A stretch of DNA of 64,000 nucleotides. It comes from Gemmataceae bacterium. Lineage in GTDB: Bacteria; Planctomycetota; Planctomycetia; Gemmatales; Gemmataceae. Positions 43,695 through 53,225 of the stretch are shown in pieces. The stretch covers positions 1-64,000 of the forward strand of contig JAHBXO010000025.1 in the NCBI GenBank assembly GCA_019636445.1. Reading direction: 5' to 3'. The notes below the pieces were generated by a model. The model was not told the origin of the DNA. It did no database searches and was given only the letters and a program-made list of their open reading frames with translations. Each line of letters opens with the position of its first letter. Position 1 is the stretch's first letter. Both the position numbers and the translations under genes were made by a program.

Positions 43695-45494
43695 ATGCGT
43701 TCGACACGTTCGCTCCTGATCGTCTATTTCCTCGCGCTGTTGGCGTTCGGGTTAGGTCTTGGCGCGGTCCTTGCCGACCGGGTCGTGGGTGAAGTGCTCG
43801 CCGAGCGGGAGAAGGCGGCAGCGGAGGCAATCGATCTCCGACTCGCCGAACGCGTGAAAAGCTTACGGGACAAATTCGACGGCGAACTCCTCACACATGC
43901 TCGTTTGATCGGTCGCGTCGCACGGACAGAATACTTCCCGCAATCCGATGCGGAGACCCGGCAATTCCAGAAACAACTGATCCCGATTTACTTCTCCGGC
44001 GTCGGTCCCATGCACGGACTTTGGGCCGCCACCTGGCAGAGTGGCATTCAAATTCCCCGCCGAGGACCTGGCCCCGCCGGCTCACAGCCATCCCTCTATT
44101 GGTCGCTTGTCCGGTCCTACTTCTCGAATCTCCAGCTCAGTGAACTTTTCTTGAAACCAATTGACAATGAGGATCGCGAGATCGATTATGTTCAGATAAA
44201 CGGGCCGTTCTCCAGTCGAGTCAGTCGATCGGAAAATCTAATCGCAGCGGGTTATTCGCTTCCCCATGATCGCCGGGCTTTCGACCATGTTTTGGAAGAC
44301 TGGATACTCACCGATGTCAATTTGCCTGCGGGACGAACGGGCCGACGTGTCGTGTTCAAAACGCCCTTGCCCTTGCCCGCGTTCGGACGATTCAGTCAAC
44401 CAGCGCCACGCAGCGGTCGAAACGAGCAAGTCGGCCCAAACCCGCTTCCGAGCGATCCACTCCAACTCATTTTCATCCACGTGGCGCGGTCGACGACCGA
44501 ACTCGAACGCCGGATCGCCTCATACCAGGCCGATGCCGCCAACGACAAGATCGCGCTCAAGGACGAGACCCGTACGACTATTCGCCGCGTTCGTATCACA
44601 TTGATCGCGATCGGGGTCGCGGTATTTCTGGCCTGTCTGCTGGGTTCGTCTTGGCTCATTCGTCGGGGGCTGAAGCCTCTGAATGCACTTTCGGATGCGG
44701 TGAGCCGTGTATCGGAAAAGGATTTTCAACTTGCTGTCCGACGGGAAGATTTAAGCACCGAACTGCAACCGATTCATGAGCGGATCGCGGCAACCTTGGA
44801 ACAGTTGAAATCGGCTTTCGAACGGGAGAAACAGGCCGTCGCCGATATTTCCCATGAATTGCGCACTCCGGTGGCATCGCTCCTTGCGACCATCGATGTC
44901 GCACTCCGCAAGCCGCGCACCGCCGAACAGTATCACCAGACCTTATCCGATTGTCGTGCGATAACCCGGCAACTGGGGCAACTTGTGGAAAAGGTCATGA
45001 CACTTGCCTACCTGGATGCCGGCCAGACCAAGGTGACACCACAAAAAGTCGAAGCGGTCGAAGTGGCCGGCACCTGCGCGAATGTGATCCGACCCCTTGC
45101 GGAAGCTCATGGACTGAGCTTTACGATGAAGGCCGATCGACCCGTCGTTCTGGAAACCGATCCGGACAAACTGCGGGAAGTCCTGACCAACCTCTTACAT
45201 AACGCCATCGAATACAACAGACCGGGTGGGCGAGTCGAGTTGAACGTGCTTTCGGATCTGGTTGGAGTGCATTTCAATATCATAGACACCGGAATTGGAA
45301 TGACGCCCGAGGTCCGCGAGAAGATCTTCGAACGTTTCTATCGCGCGGATCCCTCCCGAACGGCGACCGGTGTTCACGCCGGATTAGGCCTCGCCATTGT
45401 CAAGGAATACGTCGATCGTCTGGGTGGTACGATCGACGTGGAAAGCGAACCCGACGTCGGCACCACCTTCCGCGTGACTTTACCCGCGGCGTGA
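43695..45494 (+). CDS. Membrane sensor histidine kinase of a two-component pair
   Basis: A 599-residue sensor. TM helix 1 is at about 6-28; a large extracytoplasmic region of ~265 residues (29-298) is the likely sensor and shows no fold I recognise; TM helix 2 is at about 299-321, followed by a HAMP-like linker (GLKPLNALSDAVSRVSE). Phosphoacceptor DISHELRTP has His387, and the ATPase domain has NLLHNAIEYNRPGG, DTGIGMT, FERFYRAD and HAGLGLAIV. It should phosphorylate the regulator encoded just upstream. Its last 15 bases overlap the convergent glycosyltransferase gene. Confidence 0.93.
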   Translation: MRSTRSLLIVYFLALLAFGLGLGAVLADRVVGEVLAEREKAAAEAIDLRLAERVKSLRDKFDGELLTHARLIGRVARTEYFPQSDAETRQFQKQLIPIYFSGVGPMHGLWAATWQSGIQIPRRGPGPAGSQPSLYWSLVRSYFSNLQLSELFLKPIDNEDREIDYVQINGPFSSRVSRSENLIAAGYSLPHDRRAFDHVLEDWILTDVNLPAGRTGRRVVFKTPLPLPAFGRFSQPAPRSGRNEQVGPNPLPSDPLQLIFIHVARSTTELERRIASYQADAANDKIALKDETRTTIRRVRITLIAIGVAVFLACLLGSSWLIRRGLKPLNALSDAVSRVSEKDFQLAVRREDLSTELQPIHERIAATLEQLKSAFEREKQAVADISHELRTPVASLLATIDVALRKPRTAEQYHQTLSDCRAITRQLGQLVEKVMTLAYLDAGQTKVTPQKVEAVEVAGTCANVIRPLAEAHGLSFTMKADRPVVLETDPDKLREVLTNLLHNAIEYNRPGGRVELNVLSDLVGVHFNIIDTGIGMTPEVREKIFERFYRADPSRTATGVHAGLGLAIVKEYVDRLGGTIDVESEPDVGTTFRVTLPAA

Positions 45495-47501
45495 GGTTGC
45501 GATCGCTTCGAGCCTCGACCGCATTCTGGCACCGGCGGCTTTGATCGAGAGACTCTCTCGCAATTCCAACTTCGCCCGCTCACCCTTGCGTCTGGCTTCC
45601 TCTCGATTCTCAAATACCCGACGCATCAATTCGGCCGTGTGTTCGACACTCGGCTCGGCCCAGACCGATCCTTTCGGATATGGATCGATGTCTTCCGTCA
45701 GTTCAACCAACCGATAATCCACGAGATAACTGTTCTCCGAAGTCATGAAGTCCAGATTGCCGCTATACCCGGTGGCGATCACCGGTTTGCCAAGGAGCAT
45801 CGACTCGGCACAGGTCAGCCCGAAGCCTTCGGAGCGGTGCAACGACACACCACAATCGGTCGAGTCCAGGAAGGCCAATAATTCCGAGCGGGTCAGGACC
45901 CGATCGATCAAGGTCGCATTGGGAGTCGATGCGATCGCTTCGCGCAATCGGGACCATTGGTCTTGATAATAGGATTCCGGCGGCGAGACCTTGATCGCCA
46001 GTTCCACGGCATCATCGGGTCGAAACGCGAGCCGAAAGGCCTCGATCAAACCTAAGGGATTCTTCCGCTGCATCCGACTGTTCATGTCGAAGACGAAGCC
46101 GAATGTGAACTTGGAATCGGAGAGGCCGAAGTACGATTTGCCAAGCGTTTCAAAGCTCGGTAGCTCGACTCCTGGGTTCATTGTGTAGACCGGTTTTGAG
46201 AATGCTTTCGACATCGCCCTTGCGATAAACCGGGTTGGTGCCCAGATCTCATCGACACCTTCGGATCGATCATGCCATTTTGCCGGCAAGTCCTCCAATT
46301 CCCACCACCAGATGCCGATTCGGTGGACGCCTGCACGTGGATGCAGGCCGCTCTTGCGATAAGCATCGGCGATGGAGAGGTCGATTCCCGTGTTGACAAT
46401 CGTAACGTCGTGCAACTCGATGGCGTCGAATCGGTCCCGATTACGCGGTTCGCGCAGAAACAACACGGGAAAATCCCGTAGTTCGGTCCGCACGTCGTTG
46501 CGAGTCAACGAATCCACGGCACTCTTGACCGCCTGCTGGAGCCCCGAAGTATAGCGGAAAAGTCCGATGACGTTCGCGGCAGGCCGGCTTGCAATTCCCC
46601 CTCGAATATCCTCCGCAAGCCCCGCGTACCATTTTGCGTCGGCGTATTTTGCGATCTCCGGCCGAGACTTGGCCCACGCAATGGTATGATCGGGATCGTC
46701 CATCGCTTGGGACTTAAACGCAGGATGACGGACTGCTAGCAGCTTGAGTTCATCGCACGGCCGGAATTGCTCCGGCAATATCGCTCGCCTCAGCCAGCGG
46801 GCATCGAAATCGTATTTCGTGCGGACCCATTGCTTGAGTTCGTCCCAACCGAAGCGAGTCAACCCGTGCGGTACGGCGGCCTGCCACTCGGGGTGCAACC
46901 GGTAGCTCGCCGCGAGCCCTCGACTGGGGTCTTCGTCCAATTCGAAATGGAACCAGATCGCAGCCTCGGGCGTGTGCTGAAAATCCGCGAGTCCGTATGT
47001 GATGAGCCAACTCAGAAAATCGCCCCGATCCTTGGGCGTGAGGCCGAGCGGACAGATCGCGCGCAGATCTTCGCGGAACTCGAAAACACGGCGGACGCGA
47101 GCGGATGGATCCGACTCGAACGCCGAACGGATGTTGGCCCGGGCGGACGCTGAAAGTTTGGGATTTTCAATCAGTGATTTTGCGAATGCACCGCCCGCTC
47201 CGTCGCTGAGGGCGGTCGGAAACCGACGCCGGAGTTTTGGGTCCGTGGCCAATAGCGAACAGACATAACGAACCGCCCCAATCAAGTCGGTTTCGGCGTC
47301 GTAGGGATTTGCCTCCAACGGCCGACAGTCTCTCTTCACCAAAAACGGATTGAGGGTCTTGAGATCGAAAAGGTCAAAATGGTGGGGATTCATCACGCCG
47401 AGTGTGCGTTCGCGCAGCCGCATCGGCAGGCGACCCAGTTTGCGGAGCCAACGGGACACCGACAGCGTAGGGTTGTGAGTCGAGACCGATTGCGACATCA
47501 T
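45480..47501 (-). CDS. Large GT4-type glycosyltransferase
   Basis: A 673-residue glycosyltransferase. The C-terminal half has a GT-B fold with the family 1/4 block LHRSEGFGLTCAESMLLGKP, where the glutamates contact the nucleotide-sugar. The N-terminal ~300 residues (for example RTLGVMNPHHFDLFDLKTLNPFLVKRD) match no family I can name and include segments rich in Trp and acidic residues. There is no signal peptide; it is cytosolic or peripheral. Two adjacent ATGs (47501 and 47498) follow the upstream stop by 8 bp, so either may be used. It is the last gene of the cytochrome-FGE-glycosyltransferase run. Confidence 0.85.
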   Translation of the reverse strand: MMSQSVSTHNPTLSVSRWLRKLGRLPMRLRERTLGVMNPHHFDLFDLKTLNPFLVKRDCRPLEANPYDAETDLIGAVRYVCSLLATDPKLRRRFPTALSDGAGGAFAKSLIENPKLSASARANIRSAFESDPSARVRRVFEFREDLRAICPLGLTPKDRGDFLSWLITYGLADFQHTPEAAIWFHFELDEDPSRGLAASYRLHPEWQAAVPHGLTRFGWDELKQWVRTKYDFDARWLRRAILPEQFRPCDELKLLAVRHPAFKSQAMDDPDHTIAWAKSRPEIAKYADAKWYAGLAEDIRGGIASRPAANVIGLFRYTSGLQQAVKSAVDSLTRNDVRTELRDFPVLFLREPRNRDRFDAIELHDVTIVNTGIDLSIADAYRKSGLHPRAGVHRIGIWWWELEDLPAKWHDRSEGVDEIWAPTRFIARAMSKAFSKPVYTMNPGVELPSFETLGKSYFGLSDSKFTFGFVFDMNSRMQRKNPLGLIEAFRLAFRPDDAVELAIKVSPPESYYQDQWSRLREAIASTPNATLIDRVLTRSELLAFLDSTDCGVSLHRSEGFGLTCAESMLLGKPVIATGYSGNLDFMTSENSYLVDYRLVELTEDIDPYPKGSVWAEPSVEHTAELMRRVFENREEARRKGERAKLELRESLSIKAAGARMRSRLEAIATSRRG

Positions 47502-47509
47502 TTCGTTCC

Positions 47510-50500
47510 TCACGCGGCTCGGCGGACGCGAACGGTCGCCGGTCCAGTTTCCCAACTCGCACGACCGATCGCCGATCGAATCACCAGTTCGTAACGATCC
47601 AGCATTTCCATCACATCCAAATTGTTCTCGAACATCGCCCGCGATCGTCGGCCCATATCCGTTCGCAAGCGGTCGTCCGTGAGCAGGCGGTCGAGTTGGC
47701 GGGCCAACCCCGCCGAGTCGCCCGGTTCGAATCTCACGGCATTCCAGTTCCAGTTCACTTGTTCACCGATTCCCTGGCAGGGCGTCGAAACGATCGGAAG
47801 CCGGTGCATCTCGGCTTCGAGCACCGAACGGCTGAACGTCTCCATGTGGGACGTGCAAGCGAAAATATCCGCGGACTTGTAATAACGAGCCGCATCGTCG
47901 GTTTCGGAAACCAGATCGACGAAACCCTTCAATCCCCGCCTTTCGACGAGTTGCCGGACATACCCCGAATACGGCACTACATCGCGCAAACCGACGATCT
48001 CGACGAGGAAATCCCGACGTGTCCTCGCGAGGATTGCCGCGGCCTCCACCAGCGTGTGCTGTCCCTTTCGTTCGCACACGGTCCCGATGGACAGGATGCG
48101 TTTGCGGCGATCGCCGACTGGTTGGCGAAGCGGCCGTTCGTCGGGAATGCCGTTATGAATGACACGGACGTTCCCCCGCACGTCGAGGCGTTCGAAGATC
48201 CGGGCGGTGTCGTGCGAAGCGGGTACGACGCGGCTGGCCAGCCGGAAAGCGGCTTCGATCCGGCCGCGAATGAACGCGGGAAACAACCGATCGAGCACAT
48301 CCGGAGCGTAGCTCTCGTGGATGATCCAGATACTCGGTATGCCGAGTCCGGCGGCCGCTTCAACCATCGGAAAAGTCAGGAGCGTATTGGCGAGGACGGC
48401 ATCGGGCCGCCGCTCGGCCAGCCATCGACGCAGCGCATGACGCGCCGAGTCGTACTCCCGACGGGTCCAACGTCCATCCACGAATCGTCGGCTCCACGGT
48501 TCGTTTGCGATCGCGACCGGTATGCCCGCCCGCGAGTAAACCCGTTCGCCAGCTCCGCCAAGTGGGGACCAGACCTGAGGCGTGACGGCACCGCGTTCGC
48601 GCAATCCCAACACGATCTCGGACAGGTATCGCGGTGCCCCTTCGGGATTGTTCAGGTTGTGCGCCGCGACCGCCAGTTGGATCGGCGGCCGATCGCCGGG
48701 CGGCAGGGCGACTGCGACGTCACCCGACGGGCGGAACGCTCGCGCCTCGTCGAACTGCGGGTTGGAGTATGGATCGGCGCACCGGCCGTAGGCGGCGCGA
48801 AACGACCGCAATTCCAGTGGATCGTCGACTCGCGCTTCGTCCAACGCGACTTGGAGCGCGGCCCCGCCGACGTGGACGCATCGCCGGCCGCGCAGCCGGA
48901 GTCGCGTGCAATATTCGATGTCAAAGAGCGTGCGACCGAAGCGATCGCAATCGAAGCCGCCGAGTTCGTCGAACGTGGCCCGTTGCGTCAGCAGGCACCC
49001 GGCGCCGACCGCGGCGACGTTGCGCGTCGTCTCGGCGTAGAAGTAGTAGCTGACGCCGTCGGCAGGCGTGCCGCGGCCTGCGTGGTCCGGTGCGGTGCCG
49101 TCGTGCAGGCCCAAGACCGTTCCCGCCGAGGCGACGGTGCCGTCGGCCGTTCGCGTCAGGCCGCCCGCCGCGCCGACGCCGGGGATCGCGAGATTCGCGA
49201 CCAGCCGCGAGAGCCAACGCGGATCCGCCGGTTCGGTCCCGGCTCGCAGGAACAGCAGCAGGTCCTCGCTTCGTGCGGCGGCCAACCGGTTCAGCGCCTC
49301 GGCCGGTGGGTCCGCGTCTAGCACCAGGTACGGCGTCGCCTTCCGGTAGTCGGTCCGCTCGGCGACGGTCCGCGCCGTCGCGGCTGCGTCGGGTCCGAAG
49401 ATGATCACGGCCACGCTCGGCCCGTCGTCGGCGCCGTCGAGTTCGAGAATCGGTAATCCCAGTCGTTCGGCGAACGCCGGCACGCCGAGCGATGCCGCGA
49501 TCCCGCGCCGGGCGAGCGCGTCCTGGACCGCCTTCCGGCCCGAACTGTGCACGATCGTCTTCTGCGTCGCGCGCCCCGCCGTCGATTCCGGGTGGGCCCG
49601 CCAGTGGTACAGAATCCGCGGTACGTGCAGGATGCGATCGGTTCGTTCCGTCGTCCGCAGAAGCAGATCGTGGTCCTGGGAACCTTCGTAACCGATCCGG
49701 AAGCGTCCGACCGATTCGAACAGGCTCCGGCGCAACACCGTGAAATGATTCACGTAGTTGTAGCTCAGGAGCAGCTCCGGCGACCAATCCGGCTTCAACT
49801 GCGGATCGTATCGGTGGCCGGCGACATCGATCTTGTCCTCGTCCGTGTAAATCAGATCCGCGTCGGGTCGCGATTGCAGGGCCGTGACGACTTCCAGCAG
49901 CGCGTCGGGCGCGAGGCAGTCGTCGTGGTCCAGCAGGGCGACGTATTCACCGGTCGCCAGGTCCGCGGCGGAATTCGTCGCGGCACAAATGTGGCCGTTG
50001 CGCTCGCGCTTCACGAACTTGATGCGCGGATCGTCCGGCAGCGTCGCGAATTCCGCCATCAACTCCGGCTTCGTCGAGCAGTCGTCCGCGATGCAAAGTT
50101 CCCAGTTCTCGTACAGTTGGCCGACCACGCTCGCGACGGCCTGGCGGAACCAGATCGGCGCCACGTTGTAGACCGGCATCAGGATGCTGATCGTCGGCCG
50201 GTATCGCAGGGCGGCGGCACGCGATCGCAGTTGCTCTTCGACGGCGGCGTCGATCGCGGTCCGTTCCACGTATGCATCGTGCGGCGGGCGGGGCGGAGCC
50301 TTCGCGTCGAGACGGCGGTTCCGCAACTTGTGCCGAAGCGTTCGTGACAATCCCCAGAACCGCCCAAGCCGCGCTCCCCACCGCGAGAGGGAGAGTACTT
50401 CGCCGCTCGTGACACTGCGGATCGCGCGGCGGAGAAATCCGGTCCCCCGCGTGTCCGCCGGCTTCGCGCGATCGCCGATGCTCGAAGCCGTACCGTCGAA

Positions 50501-50755
50501 CAAGACCACATCGCGAACGCCACAGGCGACGACGCGGATCCGTTCGGCCGGTTCCCACGGGATTTGCGTCGAAAACGCATGGCCCTCGCCGCTCGCCGCG
50601 TCCACCGCGATGGCTAACTCGGCGTCGTACCAGACTTGGACTTTCCAGTCCCGCGTCGGCGCAAAGCCGGACACGCCGAGCAACGGCATTCCCGTGTAGG
50701 GTTCGACAACCCGTTCGATATACAGCGTGAAATCGGTAGGCCCGACGGCGTCCAT
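47510..50755 (-). CDS. Multidomain glycosyltransferase (GT2 plus GT4)
   Basis: A 1081-residue bifunctional transferase. Residues 1-185 are an unassigned beta-rich region. A GT2 domain (about 188-395) begins ISILMPVYN and carries the metal site LLDHDD (274-279) and EGSQDHDLLLR. From about 395-670 there is a second GT2-like segment that has lost its N-terminal motif. A GT4 domain (about 690-1065) ends with HMETFSRSVLEAEMHRLPIVSTP. Such proteins build repeat units of polysaccharides or glycan chains in one chain. It is cytosolic, 8 bp before the second glycosyltransferase gene and 33 bp behind the FGE gene. Confidence 0.88.
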   Translation of the reverse strand: MDAVGPTDFTLYIERVVEPYTGMPLLGVSGFAPTRDWKVQVWYDAELAIAVDAASGEGHAFSTQIPWEPAERIRVVACGVRDVVLFDGTASSIGDRAKPADTRGTGFLRRAIRSVTSGEVLSLSRWGARLGRFWGLSRTLRHKLRNRRLDAKAPPRPPHDAYVERTAIDAAVEEQLRSRAAALRYRPTISILMPVYNVAPIWFRQAVASVVGQLYENWELCIADDCSTKPELMAEFATLPDDPRIKFVKRERNGHICAATNSAADLATGEYVALLDHDDCLAPDALLEVVTALQSRPDADLIYTDEDKIDVAGHRYDPQLKPDWSPELLLSYNYVNHFTVLRRSLFESVGRFRIGYEGSQDHDLLLRTTERTDRILHVPRILYHWRAHPESTAGRATQKTIVHSSGRKAVQDALARRGIAASLGVPAFAERLGLPILELDGADDGPSVAVIIFGPDAAATARTVAERTDYRKATPYLVLDADPPAEALNRLAAARSEDLLLFLRAGTEPADPRWLSRLVANLAIPGVGAAGGLTRTADGTVASAGTVLGLHDGTAPDHAGRGTPADGVSYYFYAETTRNVAAVGAGCLLTQRATFDELGGFDCDRFGRTLFDIEYCTRLRLRGRRCVHVGGAALQVALDEARVDDPLELRSFRAAYGRCADPYSNPQFDEARAFRPSGDVAVALPPGDRPPIQLAVAAHNLNNPEGAPRYLSEIVLGLRERGAVTPQVWSPLGGAGERVYSRAGIPVAIANEPWSRRFVDGRWTRREYDSARHALRRWLAERRPDAVLANTLLTFPMVEAAAGLGIPSIWIIHESYAPDVLDRLFPAFIRGRIEAAFRLASRVVPASHDTARIFERLDVRGNVRVIHNGIPDERPLRQPVGDRRKRILSIGTVCERKGQHTLVEAAAILARTRRDFLVEIVGLRDVVPYSGYVRQLVERRGLKGFVDLVSETDDAARYYKSADIFACTSHMETFSRSVLEAEMHRLPIVSTPCQGIGEQVNWNWNAVRFEPGDSAGLARQLDRLLTDDRLRTDMGRRSRAMFENNLDVMEMLDRYELVIRSAIGRASWETGPATVRVRRAA

Positions 50756-50788
50756 GCCGACCTCATGAGAATCCCAAGTCCCGCGAGT

Positions 50789-51886
50789 CTACGGCCCGGT
50801 TCCGCCGGCCGCAATCCCAGTTCCCTCCGGGCTTTTCACGCAGCGGAACCCCGTGTGGCACGCGCTGTCCTCCGGAGCGCCCTTGTCGCGAGTTCCGGGC
50901 AGATAGCGCCGACAATATTCGTCCGCGCACAGGTACGATCCACCGCGACGGACCCGTTCCTCGCCGTTTGCCGGTCCGGTCGGATTGCGTTTCGGAGCGT
51001 AGCCATAGTAGTTTCGATCATACCAGTCCGCGCACCATTCCCAGGCGTTCCCACTCATGTCGTAAAGACCGAAGCCGTTCGCTGGAAACGACTTGACCGG
51101 GGCGAGTCCCTTGAAGCCGTCGCGGTCCTCGACCGTCGCGGGGAACCGGCCCTGGTAGGTGTTCGCGAAGTACCGCCCGTCCTTCCCCTGCGCGTCGTGG
51201 CCCCAGGCGTATTGCGCCCGTTCCAGTCCGCCCCGCGCCGCACGCTCCCACTCCGCCTCCGTCGGCAGGCGCTTTCCCGCCCACTTCGCGTAGGCAGCCG
51301 CGTCTTCCCACGAGATATGCACAGCGGGGTAGAGGTCCTTCCCGTCGATCGAACTTCCTTCGCCTTCCGGCTTCCGCCACGAGGCCCCGACGCTCTTGGC
51401 CCACCACTCCGGCCCCGGTGCCGGTTCGTTGCGGTTCAGTTTCTCCGTGCGCAGCCGGTCGCATTCCTTCGCGTCGCACTCGAAGCATCGGAACACCGCG
51501 GAGAACGGAACGAGGTCGGCCGGATTCGCGCCGGGGAAATCCTCCGCCCGCGGCTTGCGCTCCGCGGTGGTCACGTAACCGGTCGCCTCCACGAACTGGC
51601 GGAACTGGGCGTTGGTCACTTCGGTCGCGTCCATCCAGAAGCCGTCGACCTCGACGGGGTGGGTCGGTGCGTCGTGGTCCGGGCTGGCGTCGTAGCCCAT
51701 GGTGAAGGTGCCGCCGGGAATCCAGACCATGCCTTCGGGCGCGGGGCCGGGGGGCGCGTTCGGGTCGGCCGGCTTCGATTGCAGATACACGAACGCCAGA
51801 CCGGCGATCGCCAGTGCGCCGGCGACCGCCGCCAGCCAGAGGGCTGGTCGCGAGCGGGATTCGGGAGCGGGGGAGGGGCGGGACAT
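50789..51886 (-). CDS. Formylglycine-generating enzyme (SUMF1 family), membrane-anchored
   Basis: A 365-residue FGE-sulfatase domain protein. An N-terminal helix (about 15-35) is an uncleaved anchor or signal; the catalytic domain starts MVWIPGGTFTMGYD and contains ISWEDAAAYAKWAGKRLPT. The C-terminal RRGGSYLCADEYCRRY has cysteines at 320 and 325, the same five-residue spacing as Cys336/Cys341 of human SUMF1, so the copper site appears intact. Real FGE converts the signature Cys of sulfatases to formylglycine; many related planctomycete proteins lack both cysteines. It could mature the sulfatases in this window. It lies 33 bp before the GT2/GT4 gene and 13 bp behind the cytochrome gene. Confidence 0.88.
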   Translation of the reverse strand: MSRPSPAPESRSRPALWLAAVAGALAIAGLAFVYLQSKPADPNAPPGPAPEGMVWIPGGTFTMGYDASPDHDAPTHPVEVDGFWMDATEVTNAQFRQFVEATGYVTTAERKPRAEDFPGANPADLVPFSAVFRCFECDAKECDRLRTEKLNRNEPAPGPEWWAKSVGASWRKPEGEGSSIDGKDLYPAVHISWEDAAAYAKWAGKRLPTEAEWERAARGGLERAQYAWGHDAQGKDGRYFANTYQGRFPATVEDRDGFKGLAPVKSFPANGFGLYDMSGNAWEWCADWYDRNYYGYAPKRNPTGPANGEERVRRGGSYLCADEYCRRYLPGTRDKGAPEDSACHTGFRCVKSPEGTGIAAGGTGP

Positions 51887-51899
51887 CGGAACCCTTCGG

Positions 51900-53225
51900 T
51901 CAGAGCGTCTTGAGGTATTCGATCAGCGCCCGTCGATCGTCGGCACTGAGGTCGTCGCCGTAGGTGTGGCCGGCGTTGCCGCGGCCGCGCTCGGTCGTGT
52001 CGTAGATCTTGCGCCGTTCGTATGGTGACAATTTTCTTGCTGCCGGTTCGACTTCGGTCACTTTCCAGCCGACGTGATCTTTGTCGTAATCCTCCTCGTT
52101 CGTGCGGAAGGATCGGGTGAATCGTTTCGGGCGGGTATGGGAGTTCAAGACGCCCTCGAGCGTCGGCACGCTGCCGTTGTGGAAGTACGGCGCGGTGGCC
52201 CAGACGCCGTCGAGAGGCGGCGCCTGATAGCCGGCGGTCGCGCGGATCGGCCGCGGCGGCGACTCCTTCGCGAACCAGCTCGCGGCGTACGCCTCGCCGA
52301 ACTTCACGCCGATATTGTCGAATCGCGTGCGGTCGGTGCCGATCTCGTCGAGCGGCACGATCTTGTTCGGGTAGGTCGCGTGTTCGCCGTAGGAGCCGTG
52401 GCACTTCGCGCAGTTCGATTCGAACACGGTCTGGCCCCGGGCCGCCAGCTTCGCGTTAATCGGGAACGGATACTTCGGCGGTTCGAGGGAGAGCAGATAC
52501 GCCTGGATATCGCGGAAGTCCGGCTCGGCGCGTTCGAAGTCCTTCGGCAGCGTGAGCGGGTGCATCATGAACTGCATCAGCGACCGCACCGAGCGCGCAT
52601 CCGTCGCGCCGACGTGGTACATGGTCTTCTTTTTCTTGAGCAGCCACCACGCGGGGACGTCTTCGCAACTATCGTCCTTGAGACCGAGATCGCGCAGGCT
52701 TTCTCGCAGGCTCAGGTCGTCGTTCCGGTAGCCGAGAAGGTAGACGCTGAAGGCGCCGGCTTCGTTGGTGCCGCGAGTCTGCGTGAACGTGAACGGCAGC
52801 TTCGCGGGAATCTTTCCGGCGACGTAGAGGTCCTCGAAGAGCGATTGAATGTCCATGGAAGCGTTGCCGAGGCCGACGATGCTTTTACCGAGGATGCTCC
52901 CGCCATGGCAGGTCATGCAATCGAGCGCGATCCCCTTCACGAGCGGCAGGTACGGCGCCGCGCGTAGGCCCATCGGCAGGCCATCGTTGGCGTAAGGGGC
53001 CGCGTGCAAGCCATAGCGTTCGTTGAAGGCGGCGGCGTAGTCCGTCGGCTTCTCGGCGATGCCCCACTGCTTCCATGCGAGGTCGTACGCGGCGCGCGGC
53101 CAGAACGACGGGATGAACGCCTTCGATTCGAGCGCGCGCTTCCCGCGTTCGGCGGCCGTCGGTTCCGCCCCGGCACACGCCGAGACGCCGAGAAACAATG
53201 CGAAAAGAGTTGTCGCGCGCCGCAT
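51900..53225 (-). CDS. Exported di-heme cytochrome c (RoxA/cytochrome c peroxidase-like)
   Basis: A 441-residue protein with a signal peptide (about 1-20). Two heme-binding motifs are visible, CMTCH and CAKCH, and the C-terminal block VWATAPYFHNGSVPTLEGVL is characteristic of the cytochrome c peroxidase/RoxA-like family. It probably takes part in periplasmic electron transfer or H2O2/substrate oxidation. The ATG at 53225 is chosen for the signal peptide over the longer in-frame start. It leads a run with FGE 13 bp downstream; FGE needs oxygen and copper, but a functional tie is only inference. Confidence 0.86.
   Translation of the reverse strand: MRRATTLFALFLGVSACAGAEPTAAERGKRALESKAFIPSFWPRAAYDLAWKQWGIAEKPTDYAAAFNERYGLHAAPYANDGLPMGLRAAPYLPLVKGIALDCMTCHGGSILGKSIVGLGNASMDIQSLFEDLYVAGKIPAKLPFTFTQTRGTNEAGAFSVYLLGYRNDDLSLRESLRDLGLKDDSCEDVPAWWLLKKKKTMYHVGATDARSVRSLMQFMMHPLTLPKDFERAEPDFRDIQAYLLSLEPPKYPFPINAKLAARGQTVFESNCAKCHGSYGEHATYPNKIVPLDEIGTDRTRFDNIGVKFGEAYAASWFAKESPPRPIRATAGYQAPPLDGVWATAPYFHNGSVPTLEGVLNSHTRPKRFTRSFRTNEEDYDKDHVGWKVTEVEPAARKLSPYERRKIYDTTERGRGNAGHTYGDDLSADDRRALIEYLKTL

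Noticed and set aside
47696..49321. A 541-codon plus-strand frame opposite the GT2/GT4 gene
   Set aside because: No motif or ribosome-binding site is visible, and the opposite strand carries DHDD and GT4 blocks.
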